The notes beneath the pieces were generated by a model. The model did no database searches. It had not been told where the DNA came from and was given only the letters and a program-made list of their open reading frames with translations. Below, one piece after another: positions 16,426 through 23,972 of a stretch of 64,000 nucleotides of DNA. Every line of letters begins with the position of its first letter. The first letter of the stretch is position 1. Origin of the DNA: an uncultured Clostridia bacterium (lineage in GTDB: Bacteria > Bacillota > Clostridia > Oscillospirales > Acutalibacteraceae); the NCBI GenBank assembly GCA_904420015.1, contig CAJFTS010000044.1, positions 49,382 to 113,381 on the forward strand. Reading direction: 5' to 3'. A program made the translations under genes and the position numbers.

Positions 16426-19400
16426 TTATTCTCCTTGTTGTGCTTTGCGTCTTCTGGCCGTGACCGCCACACCGAACGCTCCAAAGGAGGCCAGCGCCAG
16501 CAGCAGCCACATGCCCATCGAGGTTTCCACACCGGTGCCCGGATTGTGGCTGTCGTCGACCGTCGTGCTGCCCTTTTCTACGAGCGCATACTGGCCGAAG
16601 CTCTTAGTGATGACGGTGTAGTTTCCGTCCTCAACCGAGCCCTTCACCAGGGTCTTGGTGCCGTCCTCGTTGATGCGGCAAAGCACAATGTTCGCCGCAT
16701 CGTAGCCCTCCGGAACCGGGTAGCTGACGGTTACCATGCCGTTGGGCTCAACCTCGTTGCCGTTGGCATCCACAAAGTGGATTTCGTAGAGCTTGAACTT
16801 CTTGCCCACGTCGCCGAGAGCCGCGATAGCCTTGTCGTAGTCGGCGCCGGAGGTGATGACCTCCACCACCAGCTGCACGCCCTCTTCAAACACGCCTTTG
16901 TCCGCATGAACCTTCACGCCGGTAGCCGGATCGGTGATGTCGACCGCCGGGGACTGTTCCACCGGCTCCTCCGGCTGGAAGCCGGGATCGTCTTCATCGG
17001 TCTCCTTCAGGGTGGACCAGTCGATCTTCATCAGAACATCCTGGTCGCCGTTGCCCGCGGCGATGGATTCCATGATCGGAACAAACACATGCAGCGGCAC
17101 GTAGCCATCCTCATCCGCAATGGCGGTGGGAACGATCTTGATTCTGACCAGGTCCGGATAGAGGCTGTTCGCGTCGTTATACTGGTCAATTACGTCGTTG
17201 CCGTCCGCATCCTTCTGGGTGGAAAGAACTTCGGCGGCAACTAGGTTGCCTTCCACAGCACCGTACTTGGTGTAGGTATAGCCTTCATCATAGTAGGAGA
17301 GCTTGGAAAGGTAGCCGAAACGATTGTCGATGGTAATACCCTTGAAGTCCAGAGTTACGTAGTACTCGCCGTTGATAACCTCCAGCTTAACGGTATGATT
17401 GATGGCGTTGTTGGACATAGAGGCGTCCACGCGGTTCATCTTAATCATATCCACATAGATGGAATAGATTCCGTCAGGCAGGTTGTTCTTGTCCAGGCCT
17501 TCCGGCTTCTTCTCGAGTGCGGCGATGGCGTCCTCAATGGCCTGCGCCATTGCATCCACCTGCGCCTGCTCGGTAGTATCCAAGCCGCGTACCACCGCGT
17601 TGACCGCTTCGGTCACGCCGGAGAAATCCTTGTACGCATCCGGGTTGAGGGCCTCCGCCTTGGCGATGGCCGCGTCTACCGCGGAGTAGTTGGCACCCTT
17701 GTACTCGAGCGCGGCGATGGCGTCCTCAATGGCCTGCGCCATTGCATCCACCTGCGCCTGCTCGGTGATGTTCTTTCCGCGCACCACTGCGTTGACCGCT
17801 TCGGTCACGCCGGAGAAATCCTTGTACGCATCCGGGTTGAGGGCCTCCGCCTTAGCGATGGCCGCGTCTACCGCGGAGTAGTCCGCATCCTTGTAAGTCA
17901 GGCCGTTGATGTTGTTGGTAAGGTTCTTGACGTAGGTATCGACCTTTTCCTGGGTTCCAAAGCCGCTGTCGAGCAAATACTCTACCCCGGCAATGGTGGC
18001 CACAAGGCTGCTCCAGCTCTTATCGGTATAAAGGTCTCCGCCCTTCGCTTCAATGGCCTTGGCCTCTTCCAGCTTCGCAAGCAGCTCTGTGGTATCGAGA
18101 CCGTAGTTCGCGTCGTTGGGGATGGAATCCATCGCCAGCTTCGCCGCGGTTACAAGCTGCTCCACCTCGCTCTTGGTGAGAGCCAGCTCGATTTTTTCCA
18201 CAGCGGACTTCTGCACGTCTTCAATGGCCGTCTTGGAAAGCCCCTTGTAATCGGCAGGATCCTTATAGCTGTTTACCTCTTCAATAGCGGCTTCCTTAGC
18301 CTCCTGGAGAGATTCCTCCATCTGGAAGGCGAGAAGCGGATAGCCGTCGTTGACGTTCTCAGCGTCCTGCGCAAAGCCTTCCGCATCAGCGCCGAGGGCC
18401 GTCATAAACTCATCCGACTTCAGCCAAGCTTCGCTCTGGAATTCAACCTTGCGAACAGAGTAGCTGGCATTGAGACCAAGCTCATACATCTGATCGGCAG
18501 TACCTTCCAGCGCATAAACACTCATGATGGTGCCATGGAACAATCTGCCGACCGCACCGCTCGACTTGCCGATGGAAGAGGTAGCGGTGATGACGCCGGT
18601 AGAATAAGCGGCCGAAAGGAAGGAATTCCTGCCGGAGAAGCTGCCGGCGATGCCGCCCACCGTATGCTGCGCGGTAACGTCGCCGCGGTTATAAAGCTGG
18701 TTCAAAAGGCCCATCGCGGCGCTGTCCATCGTTATTGCGCCAGCCACACCGCCGACCTCCGAAGAACCGATAATCGTGCCGGTGTTGTAGGAACCGGACA
18801 AGACGCTCGTCTTAGTCGAGGCACGGAAGAAGCCCGCAACGCCGCCGGTGCTCTTTTCACCGGTAATGTCGCCTTCATTGCGGCAATCATAGAGATTGCA
18901 GCCGTTCGCCCATCCGACGATACCGCCGATGGAGCTGGCTTTTTCTGCGGTAATATCCCCGTAGTTGCTGCAAAGCTCCACGGTAGAATTCGACAGCTCG
19001 CCAACGATACCAGCCGTATATCCAGAATACTCTTTCGTGTTGGTGATGTTTACATAGCTGTCCACTTCAGAAATATCAACATATTTCGCAGAAGCAATCA
19101 AGCCGCCGGCATAGGTATCGGAAACCTGCATGGAGCCGTTGATGGTAACATCCTGGAAGGAAACCGTTTCCTCTTCCTCACCCATCACATAACCGAACAG
19201 GCCCCGATACTTGCCGTCGGAGGTTATGGAAAGATTGGAAATCGTGTAGCCGTTTCCATAGAACCAGCCCTTATAGGGATTTTCCTTCGTTCCGATGGGG
19301 GTCCACTCTTTGCCGTTGAGGTTGATGTCGTTGTCGAGGAAAATCGCATCGATCTCAGTGGTGCCCCGGTTGACCTGCTGTGCCACCCACGCCAGCTCTT

Positions 19401-20634
19401 CCGGAGAGCTGATGTACACAGAAGTGGCAAACATGGTGGGCTTCTTGACGGTCTTACCGTCCCAGCCTTCCTCGGAGGTCATGGGCACCAGAGCCTCAAT
19501 TGCGCTGAGGATCTTGTCCGCCTGCTCCTTGATTTCCTCTTCAGTAGCAGCGTCGTTTTCCAAAAGCGCTTGGCCCGCTTCGACTTGCGCCTTCAGGTTC
19601 TGAACACTATCGGAGGTATACGTTCCGTAGTCTACCTCATCCGCCTTCGCAAGAGCATCCTCCAGCGCGGAGAAATCCGGGCCGTTGAGGGCCTCCATCG
19701 CCGCCTGAAGCTTTTCTACCTGCGCCTTGCGGGCCGCTTCGTCCATCTCCTCCAGCACGCGCACCGGAACCGGAGAGGTGGAAGGACCCGTCAGGTCGAT
19801 CTTTACCAGCGTATTGGAAAGCTTCTCCTTGGTTTCGGAAATCACATCCTGCAAAGCCTGCCACTTTTCCTCGGAGGCGTTCCCCCGTTCCGTGTGAATA
19901 GCCTGATACAGCCAATACTCCACTTCACCGGAGAGATCGTCTACCTTGGTCATGTTGTCGTAGTCCAACCACAGATGGGCCAGCTGGTCGCCGGACGATG
20001 GGCTGATGGAATACATAACCGGCACAAACACATGGACGTAGGGCGTTTCATCCCAAGCCTGCGTCTGCGCCGTTTCCGGCAGCTCAATGGGCAGCGCCAT
20101 AACATGGGGATAAGCCTTGCCGTTCGCCTTATCGATCACGGAAGGAGAGCTGGGATCATTGTAATCATCCAGCGCAATGCTGCCGTCCGTCATACGATGC
20201 TCCGCCAGAACTTCCGCGGCGGTCAGCGTGTATTCTACCGGATAGTTGAAAGCATTGAACGTAATGTCGCTCAAGGTATCCAACTCCAGCAAATAGCCGT
20301 ACGTTCCCAGGAAGCCCATGGCCATATATTCCATAATCAGGGTTCCCTTGCCGTCCTTGACAATCAGCAGCGGGCGATAGTCCGGATCGTCCTCCGCATG
20401 CTTGCTGTTGTAAGCAGAACTGCCGCGAATCGACGTATTGCCCATAGACTGCTGATTTTGCGTGGCATTCCAGAGATTCGCCTGAACCCTGTACACGCCG
20501 TCTTCAAAACCGCTGGCCTTAGCGTCGGGATCCTGTGCCGCGGAAACGTTGAACACACCCACGCTGAGAACCATCAGAAGTGCAAGCAAGATCGACAGGC
20601 AACGCTTGAGCCCGCTCTGTCTGGTTGATGTCAT
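16426..20634 (-). CDS. Giant Shr-like NEAT haem-capture surface protein
   Basis: A 1402-residue cell-wall protein. In order: signal peptide (1-32); NEAT domain 1 (about 43-228); a FIVAR-like helical module (about 300-384); a GLUG beta-repeat region (about 410-770); further FIVAR modules including two near-identical ones (914-977, 978-1041); NEAT domain 2 (about 1053-1207); a beta domain (1230-1355); and a sorting signal NPGTG (1364-1368) with membrane helix and RRRK tail. Both NEAT domains end in the Shr-like pattern VFVPxMxSI...GDQ, with Met207 and Met1188 as candidate haem ligands. It would take haem from host or food haemoproteins and pass it to Shp. Streptococcal Shr has other domains between its NEATs, so only the plan is shared. 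The start follows AAAGGAGG. Confidence 0.88.
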   Translation of the reverse strand: MTSTRQSGLKRCLSILLALLMVLSVGVFNVSAAQDPDAKASGFEDGVYRVQANLWNATQNQQSMGNTSIRGSSAYNSKHAEDDPDYRPLLIVKDGKGTLIMEYMAMGFLGTYGYLLELDTLSDITFNAFNYPVEYTLTAAEVLAEHRMTDGSIALDDYNDPSSPSVIDKANGKAYPHVMALPIELPETAQTQAWDETPYVHVFVPVMYSISPSSGDQLAHLWLDYDNMTKVDDLSGEVEYWLYQAIHTERGNASEEKWQALQDVISETKEKLSNTLVKIDLTGPSTSPVPVRVLEEMDEAARKAQVEKLQAAMEALNGPDFSALEDALAKADEVDYGTYTSDSVQNLKAQVEAGQALLENDAATEEEIKEQADKILSAIEALVPMTSEEGWDGKTVKKPTMFATSVYISSPEELAWVAQQVNRGTTEIDAIFLDNDINLNGKEWTPIGTKENPYKGWFYGNGYTISNLSITSDGKYRGLFGYVMGEEEETVSFQDVTINGSMQVSDTYAGGLIASAKYVDISEVDSYVNITNTKEYSGYTAGIVGELSNSTVELCSNYGDITAEKASSIGGIVGWANGCNLYDCRNEGDITGEKSTGGVAGFFRASTKTSVLSGSYNTGTIIGSSEVGGVAGAITMDSAAMGLLNQLYNRGDVTAQHTVGGIAGSFSGRNSFLSAAYSTGVITATSSIGKSSGAVGRLFHGTIMSVYALEGTADQMYELGLNASYSVRKVEFQSEAWLKSDEFMTALGADAEGFAQDAENVNDGYPLLAFQMEESLQEAKEAAIEEVNSYKDPADYKGLSKTAIEDVQKSAVEKIELALTKSEVEQLVTAAKLAMDSIPNDANYGLDTTELLAKLEEAKAIEAKGGDLYTDKSWSSLVATIAGVEYLLDSGFGTQEKVDTYVKNLTNNINGLTYKDADYSAVDAAIAKAEALNPDAYKDFSGVTEAVNAVVRGKNITEQAQVDAMAQAIEDAIAALEYKGANYSAVDAAIAKAEALNPDAYKDFSGVTEAVNAVVRGLDTTEQAQVDAMAQAIEDAIAALEKKPEGLDKNNLPDGIYSIYVDMIKMNRVDASMSNNAINHTVKLEVINGEYYVTLDFKGITIDNRFGYLSKLSYYDEGYTYTKYGAVEGNLVAAEVLSTQKDADGNDVIDQYNDANSLYPDLVRIKIVPTAIADEDGYVPLHVFVPIMESIAAGNGDQDVLMKIDWSTLKETDEDDPGFQPEEPVEQSPAVDITDPATGVKVHADKGVFEEGVQLVVEVITSGADYDKAIAALGDVGKKFKLYEIHFVDANGNEVEPNGMVTVSYPVPEGYDAANIVLCRINEDGTKTLVKGSVEDGNYTVITKSFGQYALVEKGSTTVDDSHNPGTGVETSMGMWLLLALASFGAFGVAVTARRRKAQQGE
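17512..17895 (-). repeat. Two tandem 192-bp FIVAR repeats inside the NEAT protein gene
   Basis: Residues 914-977 and 978-1041 differ at only a handful of positions (for example GKNITEQ versus GLDTTEQ), and the DNA is almost identical. This indicates a recent in-frame duplication that could expand or contract by recombination. Confidence 0.9.
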
Positions 20635-20682
20635 TGCTCAATATTCCTCCTTTTTCGTATCCTCTCGCGAGAACATCCATAA

Positions 20683-20698
20683 GTTAGTTTAAACTAAC
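20683..20698. promoter_or_regulatory. Palindromic operator 1 (GTTAGTTTAAACTAAC)
   Basis: A perfect 16-bp palindrome 49 bp upstream of the NEAT gene start, within the untranslated leader. It shares GTTAG-N6-CTAAC with two other sites in this intergenic system and looks like a DtxR-type operator. Confidence 0.6.
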
Positions 20699-20704
20699 CC
20701 ACTC

Positions 20705-20732
20705 ACGGAAAATAAAGCCGGTTTTCCGGCTT
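20705..20732 (-). terminator. Hairpin with T-rich tail in the NEAT gene leader
   Basis: On the minus strand AAGCCGG-AAAA-CCGGCTT is followed by TATTTTCC, the shape of a weak intrinsic terminator, inside the leader between promoter and NEAT gene. It may attenuate transcription. The whole 442-bp gap 20635-21076 holds this hairpin, two operator palindromes and one promoter. Confidence 0.4.
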
Positions 20733-20850
20733 CTTCGATGCTGTAACCCTCCTTTTCCTCAGTTTTGGTCAGAGGATGGAGCTCTTTGCTCGCCTCCTCC
20801 GGCATTCCATCTGCCTTTCAAAAAAGCCGCCGCACAGCAAAGCATTTTCA

Positions 20851-20866
20851 GTTAGGACGCGCTAAC
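20851..20866. promoter_or_regulatory. Palindromic operator 2 (GTTAGGACGCGCTAAC)
   Basis: Perfect 5-bp arms GTTAG/CTAAC around a 6-bp centre, about 45 bp downstream of the predicted transcription start of the NEAT operon. A repressor bound here could block elongation or, with operator 1, form a loop. Confidence 0.55.
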
Positions 20867-20918
20867 CGCGCCCGCGAAAAAATACTTCCTGACTGTGGAC
20901 TTCTCAGAAAGCAGCATC

Positions 20919-20947
20919 AGTATAGCATTGAGAAAAATGCTTGTAAA
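20919..20947 (-). promoter_or_regulatory. Sigma-A promoter of the haem operon
   Basis: On the minus strand TTTACA and TATACT are exactly 17 bp apart, a near-consensus sigma-A promoter. The predicted start near 20911 gives an untranslated leader of about 275 nt before the NEAT gene. Confidence 0.65.
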
Positions 20948-21076
20948 GAGATTTTTTGTTTCACATCCGAAACAAACCGCCCGACTATTGCCGGGAAACG
21001 GATGATTTTTCCTTGAAAAATCCGGGTTTTTTGTCTGTTTCTCGAGCGAAACAAAAAATTTTTCTCACCCGTTTTA

Positions 21077-21916
21077 TTAGGATATGAATATGGTAAAGAC
21101 CGCCGTGCTTTCCGGCATATGCAGCGCTCCTACGCTACACTGCATCTTCAGGCAAACGCTCCCGTGCAAAACCTGGCCTCTTCCACTGCCCATGGAAATA
21201 AACTGCAGAGCACTCGCAGGGAAATAAACGTAACGCCCCTCCTTTCCCGCATCTAAAAACGCGTCCTCCATACGGTATTGCAGCTTTTGAATCCGCCCCT
21301 CCATCCGCTTACCGCTGGAACCGGAAAGGGCGCTCACCGTCTTTACTGTCAGATAGATCATCCCTACATGATCCTTGACAATCAGCTCACAGGGATGCTC
21401 GAATCCCTTGTTCCCCATGGAAATGTTGTTTCCGTTTTTGATATGCTCCCGATAGATGACAAAGGGAAAGAAGTAGCTGCGGTCCTTGAGCTGCTCACAC
21501 AGTTCGCTGCCGCAAAAGCCCTGCCGCCCGGCGAAGATTTCTTTGATCCGCATTCGTTCTTCCTGCTCTTCCATCCGGTTTAAAAACTCGTCGGAAAACC
21601 CAGCCGTCAACATGGACAATGCATTTTCCTTGGCCTGATCGGGGGTCAGGTCCTGATACTGCATATACCGCTGCGCCATTTCGAGCTGCTGGCGGTATTT
21701 TTCTCCCACCTGTGTTCCATACCGGGTAAGTACGGTTTTTCTCGCCTCCACCCGCTGCACCATATTCCGCTTTTCCAGATTATCGAGCGCCCGGGTGACG
21801 GACACCTTCGTTTTTGCAAAATACCTCGCCGCATCGGTCACGGTGCGTCTTTTCGGGTCCGCATTCAAAAAATACAGCAAAAGCTGAATTTGAAAACGGT
21901 TGAGCTCCTCCGACAT
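21077..21916 (-). CDS. Winged-helix regulator with unfamiliar Cys/His/Met-rich C-terminal domain
   Basis: A 279-residue regulator gene directly upstream of the NEAT gene. Residues 1-115 form a winged helix and a dimerisation helix laid out like DtxR proteins (TVTDAARYFAKTKVSVTRALDNLEKRNMV, then LTRYGTQVGEKY...GFSDEFLNRM). The DtxR metal ligands (Cys/Glu-x-x-Glu-His) are missing: NALSMLTAGFSDE replaces DACRxEHxxSDE. Residues 125-279 match no domain I know and are rich in possible ligands (Cys135, Cys140, His159, His175, Cys177, His251, Cys255, Cys260, His266). It may sense haem or another signal. The ATG at 21916 follows GGAGGGG. A MarR-type assignment is also possible. Confidence 0.65.
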   Translation of the reverse strand: MSEELNRFQIQLLLYFLNADPKRRTVTDAARYFAKTKVSVTRALDNLEKRNMVQRVEARKTVLTRYGTQVGEKYRQQLEMAQRYMQYQDLTPDQAKENALSMLTAGFSDEFLNRMEEQEERMRIKEIFAGRQGFCGSELCEQLKDRSYFFPFVIYREHIKNGNNISMGNKGFEHPCELIVKDHVGMIYLTVKTVSALSGSSGKRMEGRIQKLQYRMEDAFLDAGKEGRYVYFPASALQFISMGSGRGQVLHGSVCLKMQCSVGALHMPESTAVFTIFIS

Positions 21917-22218
21917 TGCTTTTCCCCTCCGAAGCCATGGTAACGCGGCATCTCCGGCAACAAAAGCCCGCCGCGCAGAAAAAGGAACACTTATCCCCTG
22001 CCGTCTTTCCCCATGCCGGATTGCAACCCATATGCCATTGCGACAGGAAACGTCCTTGTAAAAGATGGTGTGAGAGCTGCCAAGCCATACCGCTCTAATC
22101 AAACCAAGGGGGCATTTTTCACCTATGGCGGTCACGATAGCCGGCCATGTCCATCAAAACGCCCCATCCTCTCGGCTTATATCAGGCAGCCCTATACCCA
22201 AAGACGGATAGAAATATA

Positions 22219-22234
22219 GTTAGTATGTACTAAC
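22219..22234. promoter_or_regulatory. Palindromic operator 3 (GTTAGTATGTACTAAC)
   Basis: 7-bp arms GTTAGTA/TACTAAC around a 2-bp centre. It begins 12 bp after the -10 element of the regulator promoter and so covers the expected transcription start, the classic position for repression. Confidence 0.6.
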
Positions 22235-22246
22235 CATCGATACTAT

Positions 22247-22276
22247 AAAATACCACATACGCTTTGCCCTTGTCAA
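22247..22276 (-). promoter_or_regulatory. Sigma-A promoter of the regulator gene
   Basis: On the minus strand a perfect TTGACA is followed after 18 bp by TATTTT. The transcript would carry a leader of about 320 nt before the regulator start at 21916. Apart from this promoter and operator 3, I see nothing in 21917-22358. Confidence 0.5.
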
Positions 22277-22358
22277 GCCGCTTATCCCCTTTCTCCCAGC
22301 CCGAATGGATATCCCGCCCCAAGCCGCAGACAATAAGGAAAACGGGAGGGAATCGCCT

Positions 22359-22553
22359 ATGCAATACGCAAATCTGCACGACCTCATTCAAAACAGCGCA
22401 AGCAGCCGGCAGTTTTTTCTCTCTCTGCCGGTTTCCATGCAGTGTAAGCTGCACGAGCACAACACTTCCATTCACACCGCGGCACAACTGCATACCAAGG
22501 CGGCCGCCATCGAAAGCTGCGATCATCTAGCCAAGCTGGGCGGATGGGAGTAA
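22359..22553 (+). CDS. Small conserved clostridial protein of unknown function
   Basis: A 64-residue soluble protein, MQYANLHDLIQNS followed by SSRQFFLSLPVSMQ and LHEHNTSIHTAAQLH. Short proteins with this pattern are familiar to me from gut Clostridia genomes, but no function is known to me. The ATG at 22359 follows GGGAGGG eight bases upstream, and the gene is followed at once by a terminator-like hairpin, so it is a complete monocistronic unit. Confidence 0.6.
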   Translation: MQYANLHDLIQNSASSRQFFLSLPVSMQCKLHEHNTSIHTAAQLHTKAAAIESCDHLAKLGGWE

Positions 22554-22557
22554 GTCT

Positions 22558-22600
22558 GAACGCCGTGCATGGTCGGAGAAACCGTGTACGGCGTTCTTCT
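22558..22600 (+). terminator. Terminator hairpin after the small conserved gene
   Basis: GAACGCCGT and ACGGCGTTC form a 9-bp stem with a 21-nt loop that contains further pairing, followed by TTCTGTC. Confidence 0.5.
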
Positions 22601-22914
22601 GTCTATACGTAACCGCCGGTTCTCTCCCATCCTTGCTTACCATTTCCAAAGCTCCGCATTGTTTTTTCATACGGATATTCGCCCACCCATCCCCTTGGAG
22701 GACGGCAGCCCAATCTCTATGCATCCGCTTGGTCTTGCAACCGATGTCGCAGGACGTCTATCGCTTTCCTTAAATTCCACCAAAAAGAAGGCGGAAGGTA
22801 GCCCGAACGGAACAAAAGTCCCGGTTTTTGTAAAATCCAACGCCGCCTTGCTTCCCCGCCAAATGGAACGCGCTTTATGTATCGGCCGGTTTTTCAATTC
22901 GGCCGGCTCTTTTA
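22601..22914. other. Non-coding stretch
   Basis: No credible gene. It ends with a GGCCG...CGGCC hairpin (about 22883-22905) followed by CTCTTTTATT, possibly a terminator or part of the DegV leader. Confidence 0.4.
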
Positions 22915-22944
22915 TTGACAAAAGGCCGCTGAAAACGATATACT
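22915..22944 (+). promoter_or_regulatory. Sigma-A promoter of degV
   Basis: TTGACA and TATACT with an 18-bp spacer, 140 bp ahead of the DegV start. A palindrome TTAG-AAAAA-CTAA (22944-22956) overlaps the expected transcription start; it resembles the haem-locus operators but has a 5-bp spacer. Confidence 0.6.
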
Positions 22945-23084
22945 TAGAAAAACTAATTTCTTGCCGCCGTCTGTGTATCGGCCTCTTTTTTGCGCCGGGT
23001 TGCAGGAATTTGGGCGGCGCATCCTTTTGCGCATGGTTCGGCGAAGCAAGCATTTCAACCTGATTAGGCAAGGAGAAAAACAAG

Positions 23085-23954
23085 ATGGGAAAACGAATCG
23101 CAATTGTAACCGACAGCAACAGCGGCATTACGCAAAAGACGGCAAAGGAGCTGGGCGTATTTGTAGTCCCCATGCCGTTTTTAATCAATGGAGATACCTT
23201 CTATGAGGATATCAGCCTTTCCCAGGAAGAGTTTTACGAACGTCTGCAAAGCGACGCGGAGATTTCCACCTCGCAGCCGGCCGTCGGCGACGTGCTGGCG
23301 ATGTGGGACGATATATTAAAAGATTACGACGCTTTGGTGCATATCCCCATGTCGAGCGGTCTGTCCGGCTCCTGTGCGGCGGCGGCCGCCCTTGCCGGCG
23401 ACTATGACGGCCGGGTTGTGGTGGTAAACAACCAGCGAATTTCCGTCACCCAGCGTCAGGCGGTCATGGACGCGCTGGCGCTTGCCGAGGCGGGAAAATC
23501 CGCCGCGGAAATCAAGACGATTTTGGAAGAGGTAAAATTCGAGTCGAGCATTTATATTATGGTGGACACGCTGAAATATTTGAAAAAGGGCGGGCGGATC
23601 ACCCCGGCCGCCGCGGCTGTGGCGACGGTGCTGCGCATTAAGCCTGTGCTGCAGATTCAGGGAGAAAAGCTCGACGCTTATGCAAAGGCCAGAAGCGAAA
23701 AGCTCGCCCGGTCGGTGATGATCGATGCTATGCGAAAGGACATTCAGACCCGTTTCGGCCCGATCGATCAGCTGCGGCTCTTTGTCGCGCATACCAACAA
23801 CGACGCGGCCGCCGCGGCGTTCTGCGAAACGATCAAAGCGGAGCTGGGGATGGACGTGACCTATTGCGACCCGCTTTCTCTGAGCGTATCCTGTCACATT
23901 GGGCCGGGCGCGCTGGCCATCGCCTGCTCAAAGAAGATCGACCGTTATTTGTAA
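23085..23954 (+). CDS. DegV family fatty-acid-binding protein
   Basis: A 289-residue DegV protein; the family binds long-chain fatty acids and acts as FakB, the acyl carrier of fatty acid kinase, in Firmicutes. It has the N-terminal IVTDSNSGI motif, TSQPAVGDVL, PMSSGLSGSCAAA and the C-terminal HIGPGALAIA signature. FakA is not in the window. The start follows AAGGAGA. It is followed after 18 bp by a patatin-like lipase gene on the same strand, so fatty acid release and capture may be linked. Confidence 0.88.
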   Translation: MGKRIAIVTDSNSGITQKTAKELGVFVVPMPFLINGDTFYEDISLSQEEFYERLQSDAEISTSQPAVGDVLAMWDDILKDYDALVHIPMSSGLSGSCAAAAALAGDYDGRVVVVNNQRISVTQRQAVMDALALAEAGKSAAEIKTILEEVKFESSIYIMVDTLKYLKKGGRITPAAAAVATVLRIKPVLQIQGEKLDAYAKARSEKLARSVMIDAMRKDIQTRFGPIDQLRLFVAHTNNDAAAAAFCETIKAELGMDVTYCDPLSLSVSCHIGPGALAIACSKKIDRYL

Positions 23955-23972
23955 GGGCGGAGGACGGGAGAA

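Noticed and set aside
16435..17244. Long plus-strand frame opposite the NEAT protein gene
   Set aside because: It is a mirror of the repetitive, GC-biased NEAT gene; composition is His/Arg/Val-rich and there is no ribosome site.
17512..17895. Possible CRISPR-like array
   Set aside because: The two 192-bp units are coding repeats (FIVAR modules), not short repeats with unique spacers; no cas genes are present.
17395..20628. 1077-codon plus-strand frame across the NEAT gene
   Set aside because: A shadow of the long minus-strand gene that uses its third-position bias; no family features, no ribosome site.
20689..20805. 38-codon frame in the NEAT gene leader (MPEEASKEL...)
   Set aside because: Weak ribosome site and no conservation evidence; it may be a leader peptide but is not supportable as a gene.
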